Assembly (NCBI RefSeq): GCF_009905375.1
Contig: NC_133653.1
Coordinates: forward strand, 63,399,414 to 63,463,413
DNA length: 64,000 bases
Origin: Apium graveolens
Lineage: Eukaryota; Streptophyta; Magnoliopsida; Apiales; Apiaceae
Direction of reading: 5' to 3'
Part shown: positions 46,381 to 58,337 of the stretch, in pieces
Layout of the letters: the number at the start of each line of letters is the position of its first letter
Position numbering within the stretch: the first letter of the stretch is position 1
Position numbers and translations under genes: made by a program
Notes under the pieces: model-generated
What the model was told of the DNA's origin: nothing
What the model saw: the letters and a program-made list of their open reading frames with translations, nothing else
The model's database searches: none

Positions 46381-47430
46381 TTCATTTAACTGAAGCATCC
46401 TCTTCTTTCTAGCTACATCCAAGTCCAGATTCAATTTCTTCAAAGCCCAATATGCTTTTCGCTCGAGCTCCACAGGCAAATGACACCCTATATCATAAAT
46501 CAACTGAAATGGAGACATTCCCAATGGAGTCTTATATGCTATTGTATACGCCCAAACAGCTTTATCAAGCTTCAAAGACCAATCCTTCCTTGATGGACAT
46601 ACCACTTTCTCCAAAATGCACTTGATCTCTCTGTTAGATACCTCAGCTTGACCATTTATCTGAGGATGATAAGTCGTAGCAATGTGATGATTCACATTAC
46701 ACCTTTTCATCATAGCAGTGAAGTTGTGATTGCAAAAATGTAACCCCTCGTCACTGATTATGACTCTTGGAGTTCCAAACCTTGTGAATATTTGCTTGTG
46801 AAGAAAATTAAGCACCACTTTCACATCATTTGTTGGCAACGCCTTAACTTCAACCCATTTCGACACATAATCAACTGCCAACAAGATATACTGATTGTTA
46901 CAAGATGAGACAAATTGCCCCATGAAGTCAATTCCCCAAACATCGAAGACCTCAACCTCAAGAAGCATATTAAGAGGCATCTCATCCTTTTTAGACATAT
47001 TACCCACACGTTGACATCGATCACATTTCAAAATGAACTGATAAGCATCTTTAAAAAATGTTGGCCAAAAGAAACCTGCTTGAAGAACACGAGCTGCTAT
47101 CTTTTCTCCATCATAATGTCCTCCATAAGCCGTTGAGTGGCAATCTCGTAAGATCCCCCCCCCCTCCATTTCGCTGTAAGAAATACATCTCCTGATGATT
47201 TGGTCACCTCCTTGGCAAAAAGAAACAGCTCATCCCACATATACCACTTCACCTCATGAAGAAACTTCTTTCTTTGAGCATAAGATAAGTCGGGAGGCAT
47301 GATATTACTCAAAAGATAGTTCACAATGTCTGCAAACCATGGTTCTTCTTCTTGCACTCCAAACAGCTGCTCGTCGGGAAAAGATTCATTTATCAATGTC
47401 TTGTCCAATACAGTAGCATTAGGATTCTCT
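46381..47430 (-). pseudogene. C2 integrase (zinc finger and catalytic core)
   Basis: The HHCC zinc finger spans [13 protein letters not shown] to CDRCQRVGN. The core follows with Asp in WGIDFMG, Asp in IISDEGLHF and Glu in [12 protein letters not shown]. The N-terminal part (47430-47100) is in the RNase H frame; a run of ten C residues at 47155-47164, where C1 has four G on its strand, shifts the frame at the zinc-finger start. The element D insertion at 46381 cuts the C-terminal domain, which continues at 31114. Confidence 0.92.
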
Positions 47431-49073
47431 AAACACGAGAGATGATCAGCAACTTGATTTTCAGTTCCTTTTATGTCCTTGATCTCTAGTTCAAATTCTT
47501 GGAGCAAAAGAACCCATCGAATCAATCTAGGCTTCGAGTCCTTACTTGAGATGAGATATCAAATGGCGGCATGATCAGTGAAAACTATCACCTTAGTCCC
47601 AAGTAGATAAGATCGAAATTTCTCAAAACCGTGGACAATAGCCAAAAGTTCTTTCTCCGTAGTAGTGTAATTCAGTTGAGCACCATTTAAAGTCTTACTA
47701 GCGTAGTAGACTACATGAAATATATTGTTCTTTCTCTGCCCAAGAACTGCTCAAACTGCATAGTCACTTGCATCACACATCATCTCAAAAGGCTCATTCC
47801 AATCAGGTATAGTTATGATAGGTGTTGTGATTAAACTCTTCTTCAATGTCTCAAAAGCTGCAAGGCACTCGTCATCGAATTTAAAAGGAACATCTTTCTC
47901 TAACAGACTGCACAAAGGCGTTGAAATTTTTGAGAAGTCCTTGATGAAACGCCTGTAGAAACCCGCATGACCAAGAAAACTGTGAATCTCCTTGACAGAA
48001 ATAGGTGGAGGAAGATTCTTAATAATCCCCGCATTGGCCTTGTCCACCTCTAGACCCTTATTAGAAACCTTGTGCCCGAGAATAATGCCTTGACGCACCA
48101 TAAAATGACATTTCTCCCAATTCAGAACCAGATTGGTCTTTACACACCTCTTGAGAACGTGTCCCAAATTCTGCAACCATTCATCAAAAGAATCTCCAAA
48201 GACTGAGAAGTCGTCCATGACCACCTCCACATTCTGGCCAATCATGTCAGAAAAGATGGCCATCATACATCTATGAAATGTGGTTGGTGCACCACACAGA
48301 CCAAAAAAAACTCGTCTGAAGGCGAAAGTACCAAATGGACAAGTGAAGGTAGTCTTCTCCTGATCTTCTGGAGCGATACAAATCTGATTATAACCCGAAT
48401 AGCCATCCAGAAGACAATAATACTCATGACCAGCCAACCTGTCAAGCATCTGATCAATGAAGGGCAATGAAAAATGGTCCTTCCTATTGGCTTTGTTTAG
48501 CTTCCGATAGTCCATGCAGACTCTCCACCCCATGACTGTCCATGTAGGAATAAGCTCATTCTTCTCATTTGCTACCACAGTAATTCCACCTTTCTTTGGC
48601 ACACATTGGACCGGGCTTACCCATGAACTGTCAGAGATAGGATAGATGATCCCTGCATCTAGCCACTTCAGAATTTCCTTCTTCACTACCTCCTTCATTA
48701 TAGGATTAATTCTTCTTTGCTGCTTGACTGTAGGCTTGCTACCTTCCTCTAGCAGAATTTTATGCATATAGTAAGAAGGGTTGATCCCCTTGATGTTTGT
48801 TATACTCCATCCAATTACCGACTTGAAATCTCTCAGAATCCTGAAAATCTTTTCCTCATCACTACCTGAAACGTCATGTGCAATAATAACAACCAGAGTA
48901 GATGCATCACCTAAAAATGCATACCTCAAATGCTCTGGTAAAGGCTTAAGCTCAAGAGATGGAGCTTCCTCAATAGAAGGCTTGAGGCGTTTAGGATCTT
49001 TGTTCAATTCCTCCATTCCAAGAGATTCGAAAGGCATATCAATCTTCCTTTTCCAGGGAGAAGCATTCAAATA
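47431..49073 (-). pseudogene. C2 reverse transcriptase and RNase H
   Basis: The best-preserved gypsy RT in the window (439 codons open at 47751-49070). Blocks include KKEILKWLDAGIIYPISDSSW, VCMDYRKLN, CLLDGYSGYNQI, FGLCGAPTTFHRCM and the catalytic MDD in VVMDDFSVFGDSFDE. The connection shows LPPPISVKEIHSFLGHAGFYRRF; RNase H begins FEMMCDASDYAV and continues with [22 protein letters not shown] stop follows SDYAV at 47751, and another near 47560. The F/V-MDD form and the GYSGYNQI block fit Athila. Confidence 0.94.
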
Positions 49074-50223
49074 CTACAACTGCTCTTCATCTTCGTCATC
49101 TTCACTGTCTGAATTTCTCAATAACGCCTTCTCTAAGGCATCGGACCTTAGCAATTGATCAACTTCCGATGTGACCACCAAATCGACCAACTCTACTTTT
49201 AAGCACTCCTCATTATCAGAAGGAAATTTCATAGCACTGAACACATAAGAGGTTACATCCTGATCCAGCACTCGCATTATAAGCTCACCTTTCTGCACAT
49301 CGATCAAGGTTCGACCAGTTGCCAAGAAAGGTCTTCCCAAGATTATGGGAATCTTCTTATCCTCCTCAAAATCAAGAATTACAAAATCAGCAGGAAAGAT
49401 GAGTTTATAAACCTTGACCAAGACATCCTCCACAATACATCACGGATATGTAATAGAACGGTCGGCCAACTACAAAGTCATATAAGTTAGTTTGGGATCA
49501 GGTAAGTCCAACTGCTTGAAGATTGACAAAGGCATCAGATTGATGCTAGCTCCCAAGTCACATAAGCATCTGTCAAAAGACACTTTTTCAATAGTACATG
49601 AAATAATAAAGCTTCCTGGATCTTTAAGCTTTGGAGGCAACTTCTGCTGTAGCACAGCACTGCATTCCTCCGTGAGAGCGATAGTCTCTAAATCATCTAG
49701 CTTCACCTTTCGAGATAGAATACCTTTTATAAACTTTGCATAACTAAGCATCTGCTCGAGAGCCTCAGTGAAAGGTGTGTTTATATGATGTTTCTTGAAC
49801 ACCTCCAAAAACTTCTCAAATTGCTTGTCCAGCTTTTTCTTCTGCAACCGCTTAGGAAAAGGCAGTGGAGGGTAGATCTGTTTCTCCCCTGTATTACCCT
49901 CAGGCGGAGTGTGCTCAATAGTAGTCTTCCTTGGTTCCACTTCTTCATCCTACTGCTTTGCTTCTTTCTCAGCCCCAGCTCCTTTAGTCAACTCTTGAGT
50001 TTGTTCGGGATTCGTAACCTTCCCAAACCTCAAAGTGATTGCCTTTACCTTCTCCTTAGCTTCCTTTTTTTCTGGCACTTCAGTGTCACTAGGCAATGTA
50101 CCGGGCTGATGATTTAGCAAGGTATTGGCAATTTGCCCAATCTGATTTTCCAAGGTCTTGATATCAACAGTTTGACTCTTGCACATAAGCTTCAACTCCT
50201 CTAATTCAGATTTTTCATTAGCT
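49074..50223 (-). pseudogene. C2 gag-protease linker and aspartic protease
   Basis: In the same frame as RT. The linker carries KTLENQIGQIANTLLNHQPG and EHTPPEGNTGEKQIYPPLP. The protease motif is CDLGASINLMPLSIF, with DLGA where most gypsy elements have DTGA or DSGA; this is usual for Athila. A stop lies at 49467-49469. A TGA at about 49431-49433 falls at the same codon as one in C1 (53147). The second protease block (IILGRPFLATGRTLIDVQKG) is intact. Confidence 0.9.
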
Positions 50224-51416
50224 TGTTACCGTTGGAGTTGTTATCTTGGTGCATATTGTGCTTGCTAAAAACCAGGGGTTGTAGTGCTTAGCTGGATACT
50301 GCTGATAAGGCTGTTGAACCGCATTCTGAGCGTTGCTCCAACTGAAATTAGGATGCTTGCGGTTGTTAGGATGATAGGTGGCTGGCACAGGTTGCTGCGA
50401 TCACTGGAAGTTGCTCACGAACTAAGCTGATTCACTAGAAATTGCGCACTTATCAGTCTCATGGGCACCAGCAGAAAGCTCACAGACACTAGTTATTTGA
50501 TTAATTCCATAATTAGCCAAAGTGTCCACCTTCATTGTTAAAGCCTTAAGTTAGGCAGCGATAGCAGTTCCTGTGTCCAACTCCAGAAATCCTGCTACTT
50601 TCCCCTGAGTCAGTCTCTGGGAAGGATTCTGGTACTCATTTGCAGGCATTAGTTCAATAAGTTCATAAGCTTCATCATAGCTCTTAGCCCACAAAGCTCC
50701 TCCTTATGTTGCATCAAGCATGGGCCTAGAAGTAGGACCCAATCCATTGTAGAAACAGTTGATAATCATCCAATCAGGCATACCATTATGTGGGCACTTT
50801 CTTAGCATCTCCTTATATCGATCCCAAGCCTCACACAGAGATCCTCCAGTTTGCTGCGCGAACTGGGTAAGGGCATTCCTGATTGCTGCAGTCTTCGCCA
50901 TGGGGAAGAATTTAGTGAAAAACTTTTGAGCAAGATCTTCCCAATTTATGATAGACCCTGCTGGTAGAGAGTGTAACCAGCACTTAGCTTTTTCCCTCAG
51001 AGAGAATGGGAAGAGTCGTAGCTTGATAGTGTCTTCAGTCACATCATTGAATTTGAAAGTATCACAGATCTCGATGAAATCCCTGATGTGCATGTTGGGG
51101 TCTTCAGTAGGAGAACTCCCAAACTGAACAGAGTTCTGTATCATCTGGATCGTGCTTGACTTGATCTCAAAAGTGTTAGCCCTGATGGCTGGTCTGATGA
51201 TGCTATAGACTGAATGTCATTAATCTTAGGCTTAGAATAGTCCATCAAAGCCTTCAGATTTTCTGCTTGATTACCCATAGCTACTACAATTGGCTCTTCA
51301 ACTTTCTCTTCTTCTTCTACCTTCTTTTCTTACTCAAAAACTTCCCTACGAACTACCACAAGTTCTTCCTCGGCTTTATCCAGTGTTCTCTTACGAGTAC
51401 GCGAACGCGTATGCAT
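50224..51416 (-). pseudogene. C2 gag (broken)
   Basis: Starts at the ATG at 51416 (MHTRSRTRKR, as in C1). An insertion near 51200 shifts the frame. The Retrotrans_gag domain runs open at 51144-50704 (DPNMHIRDFIEICDTFKF, LFPFSLREKAKCWLHSLPAGS, WDRYKEMLRKCPHNGMPDW). The CCHC region lies about 50440-50500 but is damaged. It matches C1 17960-19384 closely. Confidence 0.88.
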
Positions 51417-51531
51417 ACACCCTCGCTAGAGTACCTGAAACCAGACAAGGAACAAATAAGTAACAATGTCCGAGTCAATGAACTTTAACGACCACTGATA
51501 GAGAGCTCATAAACTATAAATTAACACTGCA

Positions 51532-51550
51532 GTCCCTGGTAGCGGCGCCA
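51532..51550 (-). other. C2 primer-binding site (diverged tRNA-Asp type)
   Basis: On the - strand TGGCGCCGCTACCAGGGAC follows six bases after the 5' LTR. It differs from the tRNA-Asp complement at a few positions, more than the PBS of C1. Confidence 0.8.
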
Positions 51551-51556
51551 AAAACT

Positions 51557-52958
51557 TGTTAGTCGCTAAACACGCGCTAATAATACACGCAAGTATACGA
51601 ATTCACAAGTAGTATTGAATCTTTTCTAGTTCGTTCCCACAGAGACTGTATTGGTTAACTATCTAATTTATGCACCTAAGCAACAATGTATGGTTATTAT
51701 CCAATGCTAAGACGATAACAAATTGAGATTGTTTATAACTAAGAATTACGCTAATAATTATAACTACGAGAATAAGATTGACTGAATTGATATATATGAC
51801 AAACATGGGATTCTAACTTCATTAAATACTTTATTCAATAGCCTTATTATTCTTAACCTTAGCATGCAATGGCGATGACACTAATCAGATAACACGAAAC
51901 TGATAAACGCCAACTTTCGTTACACGAGTACCATTCTACCAGACATCCACAAAAGAGATAGAAGCTGAATAGGCACACATTATATTGAGACCCTATATGT
52001 CTATAGAATTTGACAACATAACGGTTTAAGCACGAGTTATCTATCTTGATTACATAGGGAAAGTAAGATGGTTAAAATTACCTACGAATCATGCATGACA
52101 CATACATGAACCTATACTAGCATGGCAAGTTCTAAATCCTTAAATTCACTTTCGCTTCATTAAGAATTAACATACTATCTTATAAGTTCACGACGCTCAT
52201 AAGACGAATACGCACAATCAATACTAGGATATCATACAATCACCACATACTAAGGCATCAAACAATTTAACTAAAAAAATCCTTAAATAAATCCGCTAGA
52301 ACCCCACGATAACGATTAGCCCATAATCGGACTCGTCATCAATGTGGGTTCCGATAAAAACATCATATAACAAACGTAGTCTTTATACGAATAAATAAAA
52401 CCAAGTACAAACAAGAGTATAGGTTCAGCAAAACAAGAAACAAGCATCCAAATTACAACTCAAAATAAAGATTCACAAGAATAAACTAGATCATCTTCGC
52501 CTTTGTTGAATTGTGCTAAAGGTCTCTTGTCATCTTCTCCTTGCGCTCTGGTCCATCTTTGACTTGTTACCTATTAAAAACGACCTAATATAAATATATA
52601 TAGCAGCTCTCAATAATCTGGAAGCTTCCCTTTTAAAATTGTAATAGAAACAGGATTCTGAAATTCGGCCTCCGCACGACCGCGCGCTATCACAGCGCGG
52701 GCGCGCCGTCCTTCTGGGAAAAACTCAGATTTCTTCTTAAAACTTTCTGCTTCGAGTCGGCTTTCCACGAGCTTTTATTCCAACACCACCTGGACACCAA
52801 ATTAGCACCAAAATAATGTTAATTCACCTGATTACCTAAATAGTGCCTGAAATGCAAAAACACTAGAAAACACATTAAAACACATAATAACTTGAGTACA
52901 AATACACCAATTCAAAGCTTATTAGAGCATAATAAAGTGTCATAAATGCCGCTCAACA
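51557..52958 (-). repeat. C2 5' LTR (1,402 bp)
   Basis: It matches the 3' LTR (27112-28554) throughout but is about 40 bp shorter. The main difference is the GC-rich array: one unit (about 52673-52707) where the 3' LTR has two. Loss of one 51-bp repeat plus small indels accounts for the length. Confidence 0.92.
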
Positions 52959-53520
52959 AGCTTAAAGATCCAGGAAGCTTCACTGTTCCGTGTACTATTG
53001 GAAAAGTGTCTTTTGACAGATGCTTATGTGACTTGGGAGATAGCATCAATCTGATGCCTTTGTCAATCTTCAAGCAGAGTGACTTACCTGATCCAAAACT
53101 GACTTATATGACCTTGCAGTTGGCCGACCGTTCTATTACATATCCGTGAGGTATTGTGGAGGATGTCTTGGTCAAGGTTGATAAACTCATCTCCCCTTCT
53201 GATTTCATCATTCTTGATTTTGAGAAGGATAAGAAGATTCCCATAATCTTGGGAAGACCTTTCTTGGCGACTGGCCGAACCTTGATAGATGTGCAGAAGG
53301 GTGAGCTCACAATACAAGTGCTGGATCAGGATGTAACTTTTAATGTGTTCAATGCTATGAAATTTCCTACGAAAAATGAGGAGTGCTTAAAGGTGGAGTT
53401 GGTTGATTATGTGGTTACTTCAGAACTTGATCAATTGCTAAGGTCTGATGCCTTAGAAAAAGCCTTATTTGGAAATTCAGATAGTGAAGATGACGAAGGT
53501 GAAGAAAAATTACAATATTT
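52959..53520 (+). pseudogene. C1 aspartic protease
   Basis: This resumes C1 after C2. It has CDLGDSINLMPLSIF near 53030, where C2 has CDLGAS; the DLGD change alters the active-site loop. TGA at 53147-53149 follows SITYP. The second half (VEDVLVKVDKL, IILGRPFLATGRTLIDVQKG) is open and runs into an acidic linker and a segment beginning NASPWKRKIDMP. Confidence 0.9.
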
Positions 53521-55130
53521 GAATGCTTCTCCCTGGAAGAGGAAGATTGATATGCCTTTTGAATATCTTGGAATGGAGGAATTGAACAAAGCTCCTAAAC
53601 ACCTCAAGCCATCTATTGAGGAAGCTCCCACTCTTGAGCTTAAGCCTCTACCTGAGCATTTGAGGTATGCATTTTTAGGTGATGCATCTACTTTGTATGT
53701 TATTATTACATATGACCTTTCAGGTAGTGACGAGGAAAAGCTCTTGAGGCTTCTAAGAGAGTTAAAATCGGGCAATTGGTTGGACTATAGCAGATATCAA
53801 GGGAATCAGCCATTCTTATTGCATGCATAAAATTCTGCTAGAGGAAGGTACCAAGTCTACGGTCGAGCAACAAAGAAGACTTAATCTGATCATGAAGGAA
53901 GTAGTGAAGAAAGAAATTCTTAAGTGGCTGGATGCAGGGATCATCTATCATATTTCTGACAGTTTATGGGTAAGCCCAGTTCAATGTGTGCCAAAGAAAG
54001 GTGAAATTACTGGGATAGAAAATGGGAAGAATGAGCTTATTCCTACAAGAACAGTCACAGGGTGGAGAGTTTGCATGGACTATAGGAAGCTAAACAAGGC
54101 CACTAGGAAGGATCATTTTCCTTTGCCTTTCATTGATCAGATGATTGATAGATTGGCGGGCCATGAGTACTACTATCTTCTTGATGGCTATTCGGGATAC
54201 GATCAGATTTGTATCACTCCAGAAGATCAGGAGAAGACTACCTTCACTTGTCCATTTGGTACTTTCGCCTTCAGACGACTTTCGTTTGGTCTGTGTGGTG
54301 CACCAGCCACATTTCAGAGATGTATGATGGCCATTTTTCTGATATGATTGGCCAGAATTTGGAGGTGTTCATGGATGATTTCTCTGTATTTGGCGATTCT
54401 TTTGATGAATGCTTGCAAAATCTTGGATACGTTCTCAAGAGGTATATTGAGATCAATTTGGTTCTCAATTGGGAGAAATGTCACTTTATGGTGCGATAAG
54501 GCATTATTCTTGGGCACACGGTTTCTAGTAAGGTCTTGAAGTGGACAAAGCCAAGGTGGGGGTCATTGAAAATCTTCCTCCACCTATTTCTGTTAAGGGA
54601 ATTCCCAGTTTTCTTGGTCATGTGGGTTTCCATAGGCGTTTCATCAAAGAATTCTCTAAGATTTTGAAGCCATTGTGCAGTATGCTAGAGAAAGACGTCC
54701 TTTTTAAGTTTGATGATGAGTGCCTTGCAGCTTTTGAAACATTGAAGAAGAGTTTAATCACGGCACCTGTCATAACTGCACCTGATTGGAATGAACCTTT
54801 TGAGATGATGTGTGATGCAAGTGATTATGTAGTTGGAGCAGTTCTTGGGTAGAGGAAGAACAACGTGTTTCATGTGGTCTACTACACTAGCAAGACCCTA
54901 AATGGTGCTCAACTAAATTACACTACTACGGAGAAAGAACTTTTAGCTATTGTCTATGGTTTTGAGAAATTTCGATCTTATCTACTTGGGACTAAGGTGA
55001 CAGTTTTCACTGATCACGCTGCAATTCATTATCTCGTCTCAAAGAAGGACTCGAAGCCTAGATTGATTAGATGAGTTCTCTTGCTTCATGAATTTGAACT
55101 AGAAATTAAGGACAGAAAGGGGTCTGAAAA
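53521..55130 (+). pseudogene. C1 reverse transcriptase and RNase H
   Basis: Same blocks as C2: VCMDYRKLN, LLDGYSGYDQI, FGLCGAPATFQRCM and EVFMDDFSVFG. Single-base losses shift the frame near 54320 and 54530; another break is near 53780-53820. RNase H carries [37 protein letters not shown] and TDHAAIHYL. Stops at 54497 (TAA), 54850 (TAG) and 55072 (TGA) correspond to CAA, CAG and TGG in C2. Confidence 0.92.
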
Positions 55131-56607
55131 TCAAGTCATTGATCATCTCTCGCGTTTGGAGAATCCTAATGCTAATTCATTGGATAAGTCATTGATAAAT
55201 GAGTCTTTTCTCGATGAGCAGCTGTTTGGAGTGCAAGAAGAAGAACCATGGTTTGCAGACATTGTGAACTACCTTGTGAGTAATATCATGCCTCCCGACT
55301 TATCTTATGCTCAAAGGAAGAAGTTTCTACATGAAGTGAAGTGGTATATGTGGGGTGAGCCGTTTCTTTTTTGACAAGGAGCTGACCAAATCATCAGGAG
55401 ATGTATTCCTTACAGCGAAACGGGGAAGATCTTGCGAGATTGTCACTCAACGGCTTATGGAGGACATTATGGTGGAGAAAAGACAGCAGCTCATATTCTG
55501 CAAGTAGGTTTCTTTTTTCCAACCTTGTTTAAAGACGCTCACCAGTTCGTTTTGAAATGTGATCGATGTCAACGTGTGGGTAATATGTCTAAGAGGGATG
55601 AGATGCCTCTTAATATGCTTCTCGAGGTTGAGGTCTTCGAAGTTTGGGGAATTGACTTCATGGGGCCATTTATCTCATCTTGTAACAATTATTATATCTT
55701 GTTGGCTGTTGATTATGTGTCGAAATGGGTTGAAGTTAAGGTGTTGCCAACGAACGGTGCGAAAGTGGTGCTTAATTTTCTTCACAAGCAAATATTCACA
55801 AGATTTGAAACTCCAAGAGTCATAATCAGTGATGAGGGGTCGCATTTCTGTAATCACAAGTTCACTGCTATGATGAAAAGGTATAATGTAAATCATCAAT
55901 TTACCACGACTTATCATCCTCAGACGAATGGTCAAGCCGAGGTATCTAATAGGGAGATCAAGCGCATTTTAGATAAAGTTATGTGTCCATCAAGGAAGGA
56001 TCGGTTTTTAAAGCTTGATGAAGTTGTTTGGGCGTATCGAACAACATACAAGACTCCGCTAGGGATGTCACCGTATCAGTTGGTTTATGGTAAAGGGTGT
56101 CATTTTCCGGTGGAGCTGGAGCATAAAGCGTATTGGGCTTTGAAGAAATTGAATCTGGATTTGGATGCAGCTGGAAAGAAGAGGATGCTTCAATTGAATG
56201 AGCTCGATGAATTTTGGCTTCAAGCTTATGAGAACAACAAAATGTATAAGGAGAAAGTCAAGAGGTGGCACGATCGGGCTCTAGTGCTCAAATCATTTAT
56301 GCCGGGGCCACACGTTCTTTTGTTCAACTCTCGTCTCAGTCTTTTTCCTAGAAAGTTGAAGTCAAGATGGTCAGGGCCGTTTATTGTCAAAACTGTGTTT
56401 CAACATGGAGCGGTGGAAATTTTTAAGAATGATCCGAGCTAAGCATTCAAGGTAAATGGTCAGAGGTTGAAGCATTACTATGGTGACACGGCAAACCGCG
56501 AGGTGGTTAGTGCGTTCTATTGTCCATTTGAGCCCAAGGTTCTACGTCGAGCTAGCGACGTAAAAGAAGCGCTTCTTGGGAGGCAACCCAAGTTTATTGT
56601 ACAATAG
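55131..56607 (+). pseudogene. C1 integrase
   Basis: The zinc finger is [13 protein letters not shown]...CDRCQRVGN; the core has [19 protein letters not shown] and [12 protein letters not shown]. The C-terminal domain shows KVKRWHDR, then the GPF/Y module [12 protein letters not shown] 336-codon stretch is open at 55432-56442; TAA there fits CAA to TAA, and the original frame runs on to TAG at 56605. It would insert element cDNA. This is the longest uninterrupted integrase in the window. Confidence 0.93.
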
Positions 56608-57119
56608 TAGGTAGAGGAAGCAAGAAGAAAGGAGAAAACACTAAAAAAACAGAAAAAGAAAAAAATTCAGGACTGACTACAGAAGCCTGGCGCGCCCGCA
56701 TTGTCCTAGTGTGCGCCCGCACCGAAAACATAGAAACATGGCGCGCCCATGCTGTTCCAGCCCGCGGCCACGCCAGTTTGGCAGAAGTAGTGCGCGCCTG
56801 CGATGTCCTAGTGCGCGGTCGCGCCGTGGTCCCGACGCAGAAAAAAATATCGGCAGTTTAAAGGGGGAAATTGGGAATTTTTCTACAAAATTAATTCCGA
56901 ACCGAATTTTACTCCCCCACATCCCAAATTTCCCTCTCCAAATCAAACCCATTACTCCCATTATTCTCATATTCAAATCCCACTTCTATTCCATATATAA
57001 TTCTCTTTTCACCACCTATATATACATACATCTTATACACAAACTTCTTCACCACTTCATAAAATCTCAAACACAAATTCTCTCTCAACCACAACTCTTA
57101 TTATCTCTACTCAATTCCA
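56608..57119 (+). promoter_or_regulatory. C1 interval before the 3' ORF: three GC-rich units and a TATA-like box
   Basis: Three 35-bp GC-rich units lie at 56689-56723, 56740-56774 and 56791-56825, starting exactly 51 bp apart. TATATATAC follows at 57017-57025, ending 95 nt before the ATG at 57120; the spacing is the same in C2. The same unit occurs twice in the C1 LTR, again with 51-bp spacing, 70 bp before the LTR TATA box. I infer a second promoter inside the element. Confidence 0.57.
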
Positions 57120-58337
57120 ATGGCACCCAAGAGACAAAGAACACAAGTAAGCAGCAGCACCACCGATTCTTCAAGTGTGGGTGGTGTAAGGCCAAAGTTC
57201 TCTACTCCCGAGGCTGAAGCGGAGTATACAAGGCTTCTCTCAAAGCCGATCATCAAGGAGCGAGATTGTCTGCCATCAGGGAAGGATGGTAACCTATTGG
57301 AGATAATTCTGGAGATGGGTTGGGTCCCTTTTTGTGAGGCTCCCACTGCTGTGCCCATGAGTGTTTTTCGCGAGTTCTATGTGAATGTGAAGGCTGAGAA
57401 GAATGGCTTCACGGTGGTTTGAGGGAGGACTATGAAGTACAGTGCAGAGGCTATCAGGACGGTGATTGAGCAGCCCGCGAGGAAGGTAAGGCAAGACACG
57501 TGGAACGATAAGACTCCAGAGGACTTTGATCTGGATCTTATTGTTGCTACGCGGTGCCAGCCTGATACTCACTGGAAGATCAAGAGGGGTACGACCGAGT
57601 ATTGTACGTTCCCGGCTTCCAGCATGAACAGGTTTTTCCGTGCATGGAATGTGTTTATTTGTGCTAACATCATGCCATCTTCGCATGTGCATGAGATTAC
57701 TGTGGAGCATGCACGGCTGTTATGGGACATTCTTCAGGGCAATTATGTGGATTTGAGGATGGTGATTTATCAGGGTATCTTGAAGTTCTTGAGGGGGAGT
57801 ACCACAGGGTCTATTCCATATGCGTCTGTTGTGACGAAGTTGTGCGTGGCAGTTGGTGTTCATTGGCCCGTACATGAGCAGTTGTAGATCCCGAGTGCTC
57901 CTATTGACAGCACTACTTTGGCTACGATGTAAGAATGGGATGGAGGCAAGCCCTATCTGAAGGGGCTTGGTTATACTTTTGACCACCTACCAGGTGGGAG
58001 GCCAGCTGCTGGGGCTACTCAGATGAGCAGGACTGCATAGAGATCTCAGCTAGGAGATGAGGCAGGGCCATCGCAGCATGCACATGTGGAGGAGGAAGGA
58101 GCTGATATGGGAGTTGGCATGAGCATGATGTAGTACAGGCGTTTGGCTAGGAGGATGGATGCGATGCATGACATCCACAGCAGGTTTGCACGTGATCTCA
58201 CCCAGGCATTGGGGACAGCTTTTAGAGCCACCGGTGTTGACATCCAGTGGCCAGTTTTTGGTGAGGATTTCGTGTATCCACCTCCGGACACACCTGACAC
58301 TCCACCCGTTGAGGGTGAGGAGCCTGATTCTGATTAG
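57120..58337 (+). pseudogene. C1 3' ORF (Athila-type extra ORF, about 405 codons)
   Basis: One frame runs from MAPKRQRTQ to the TAG at 58335, interrupted only by stops (57420 TGA, 57885 TAG, about 57930 TAA, about 58038 TAG, about 58131 TAG) and no frameshift. The N-terminus is basic. A globular domain (about residues 50-255) includes GWVPFCEAP, VFREFYVNVKAEKNGFTVV, MKYSAEAIR, WNVFICANIMPSSH and GSIPYASVVTKLC. This resembles the 'putative plant transposon protein' domain found after integrase in Athila elements. The C-terminus is acidic and Pro-rich. I see no membrane segment. Function unknown. Confidence 0.85.

Larger units (their letters stand above)
27112..52958 (-). mobile_element. C2: second Athila-like element of the same family, nested in C1
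   Basis: LTRs lie at 51557-52958 (5') and 27112-28554 (3') on the - strand. AGCTT flanks the whole (27107-27111 and 52959-52963). Its order matches C1: PBS, gag, protease, RT, RNase H, integrase, 3' ORF, polypurine tract. It is interrupted by copia element D (31115-46380), and part of its 3' ORF has been replaced by LTR fragment E2. Its pol is better preserved than that of C1 and can serve as the reference for the family here. Confidence 0.95.
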
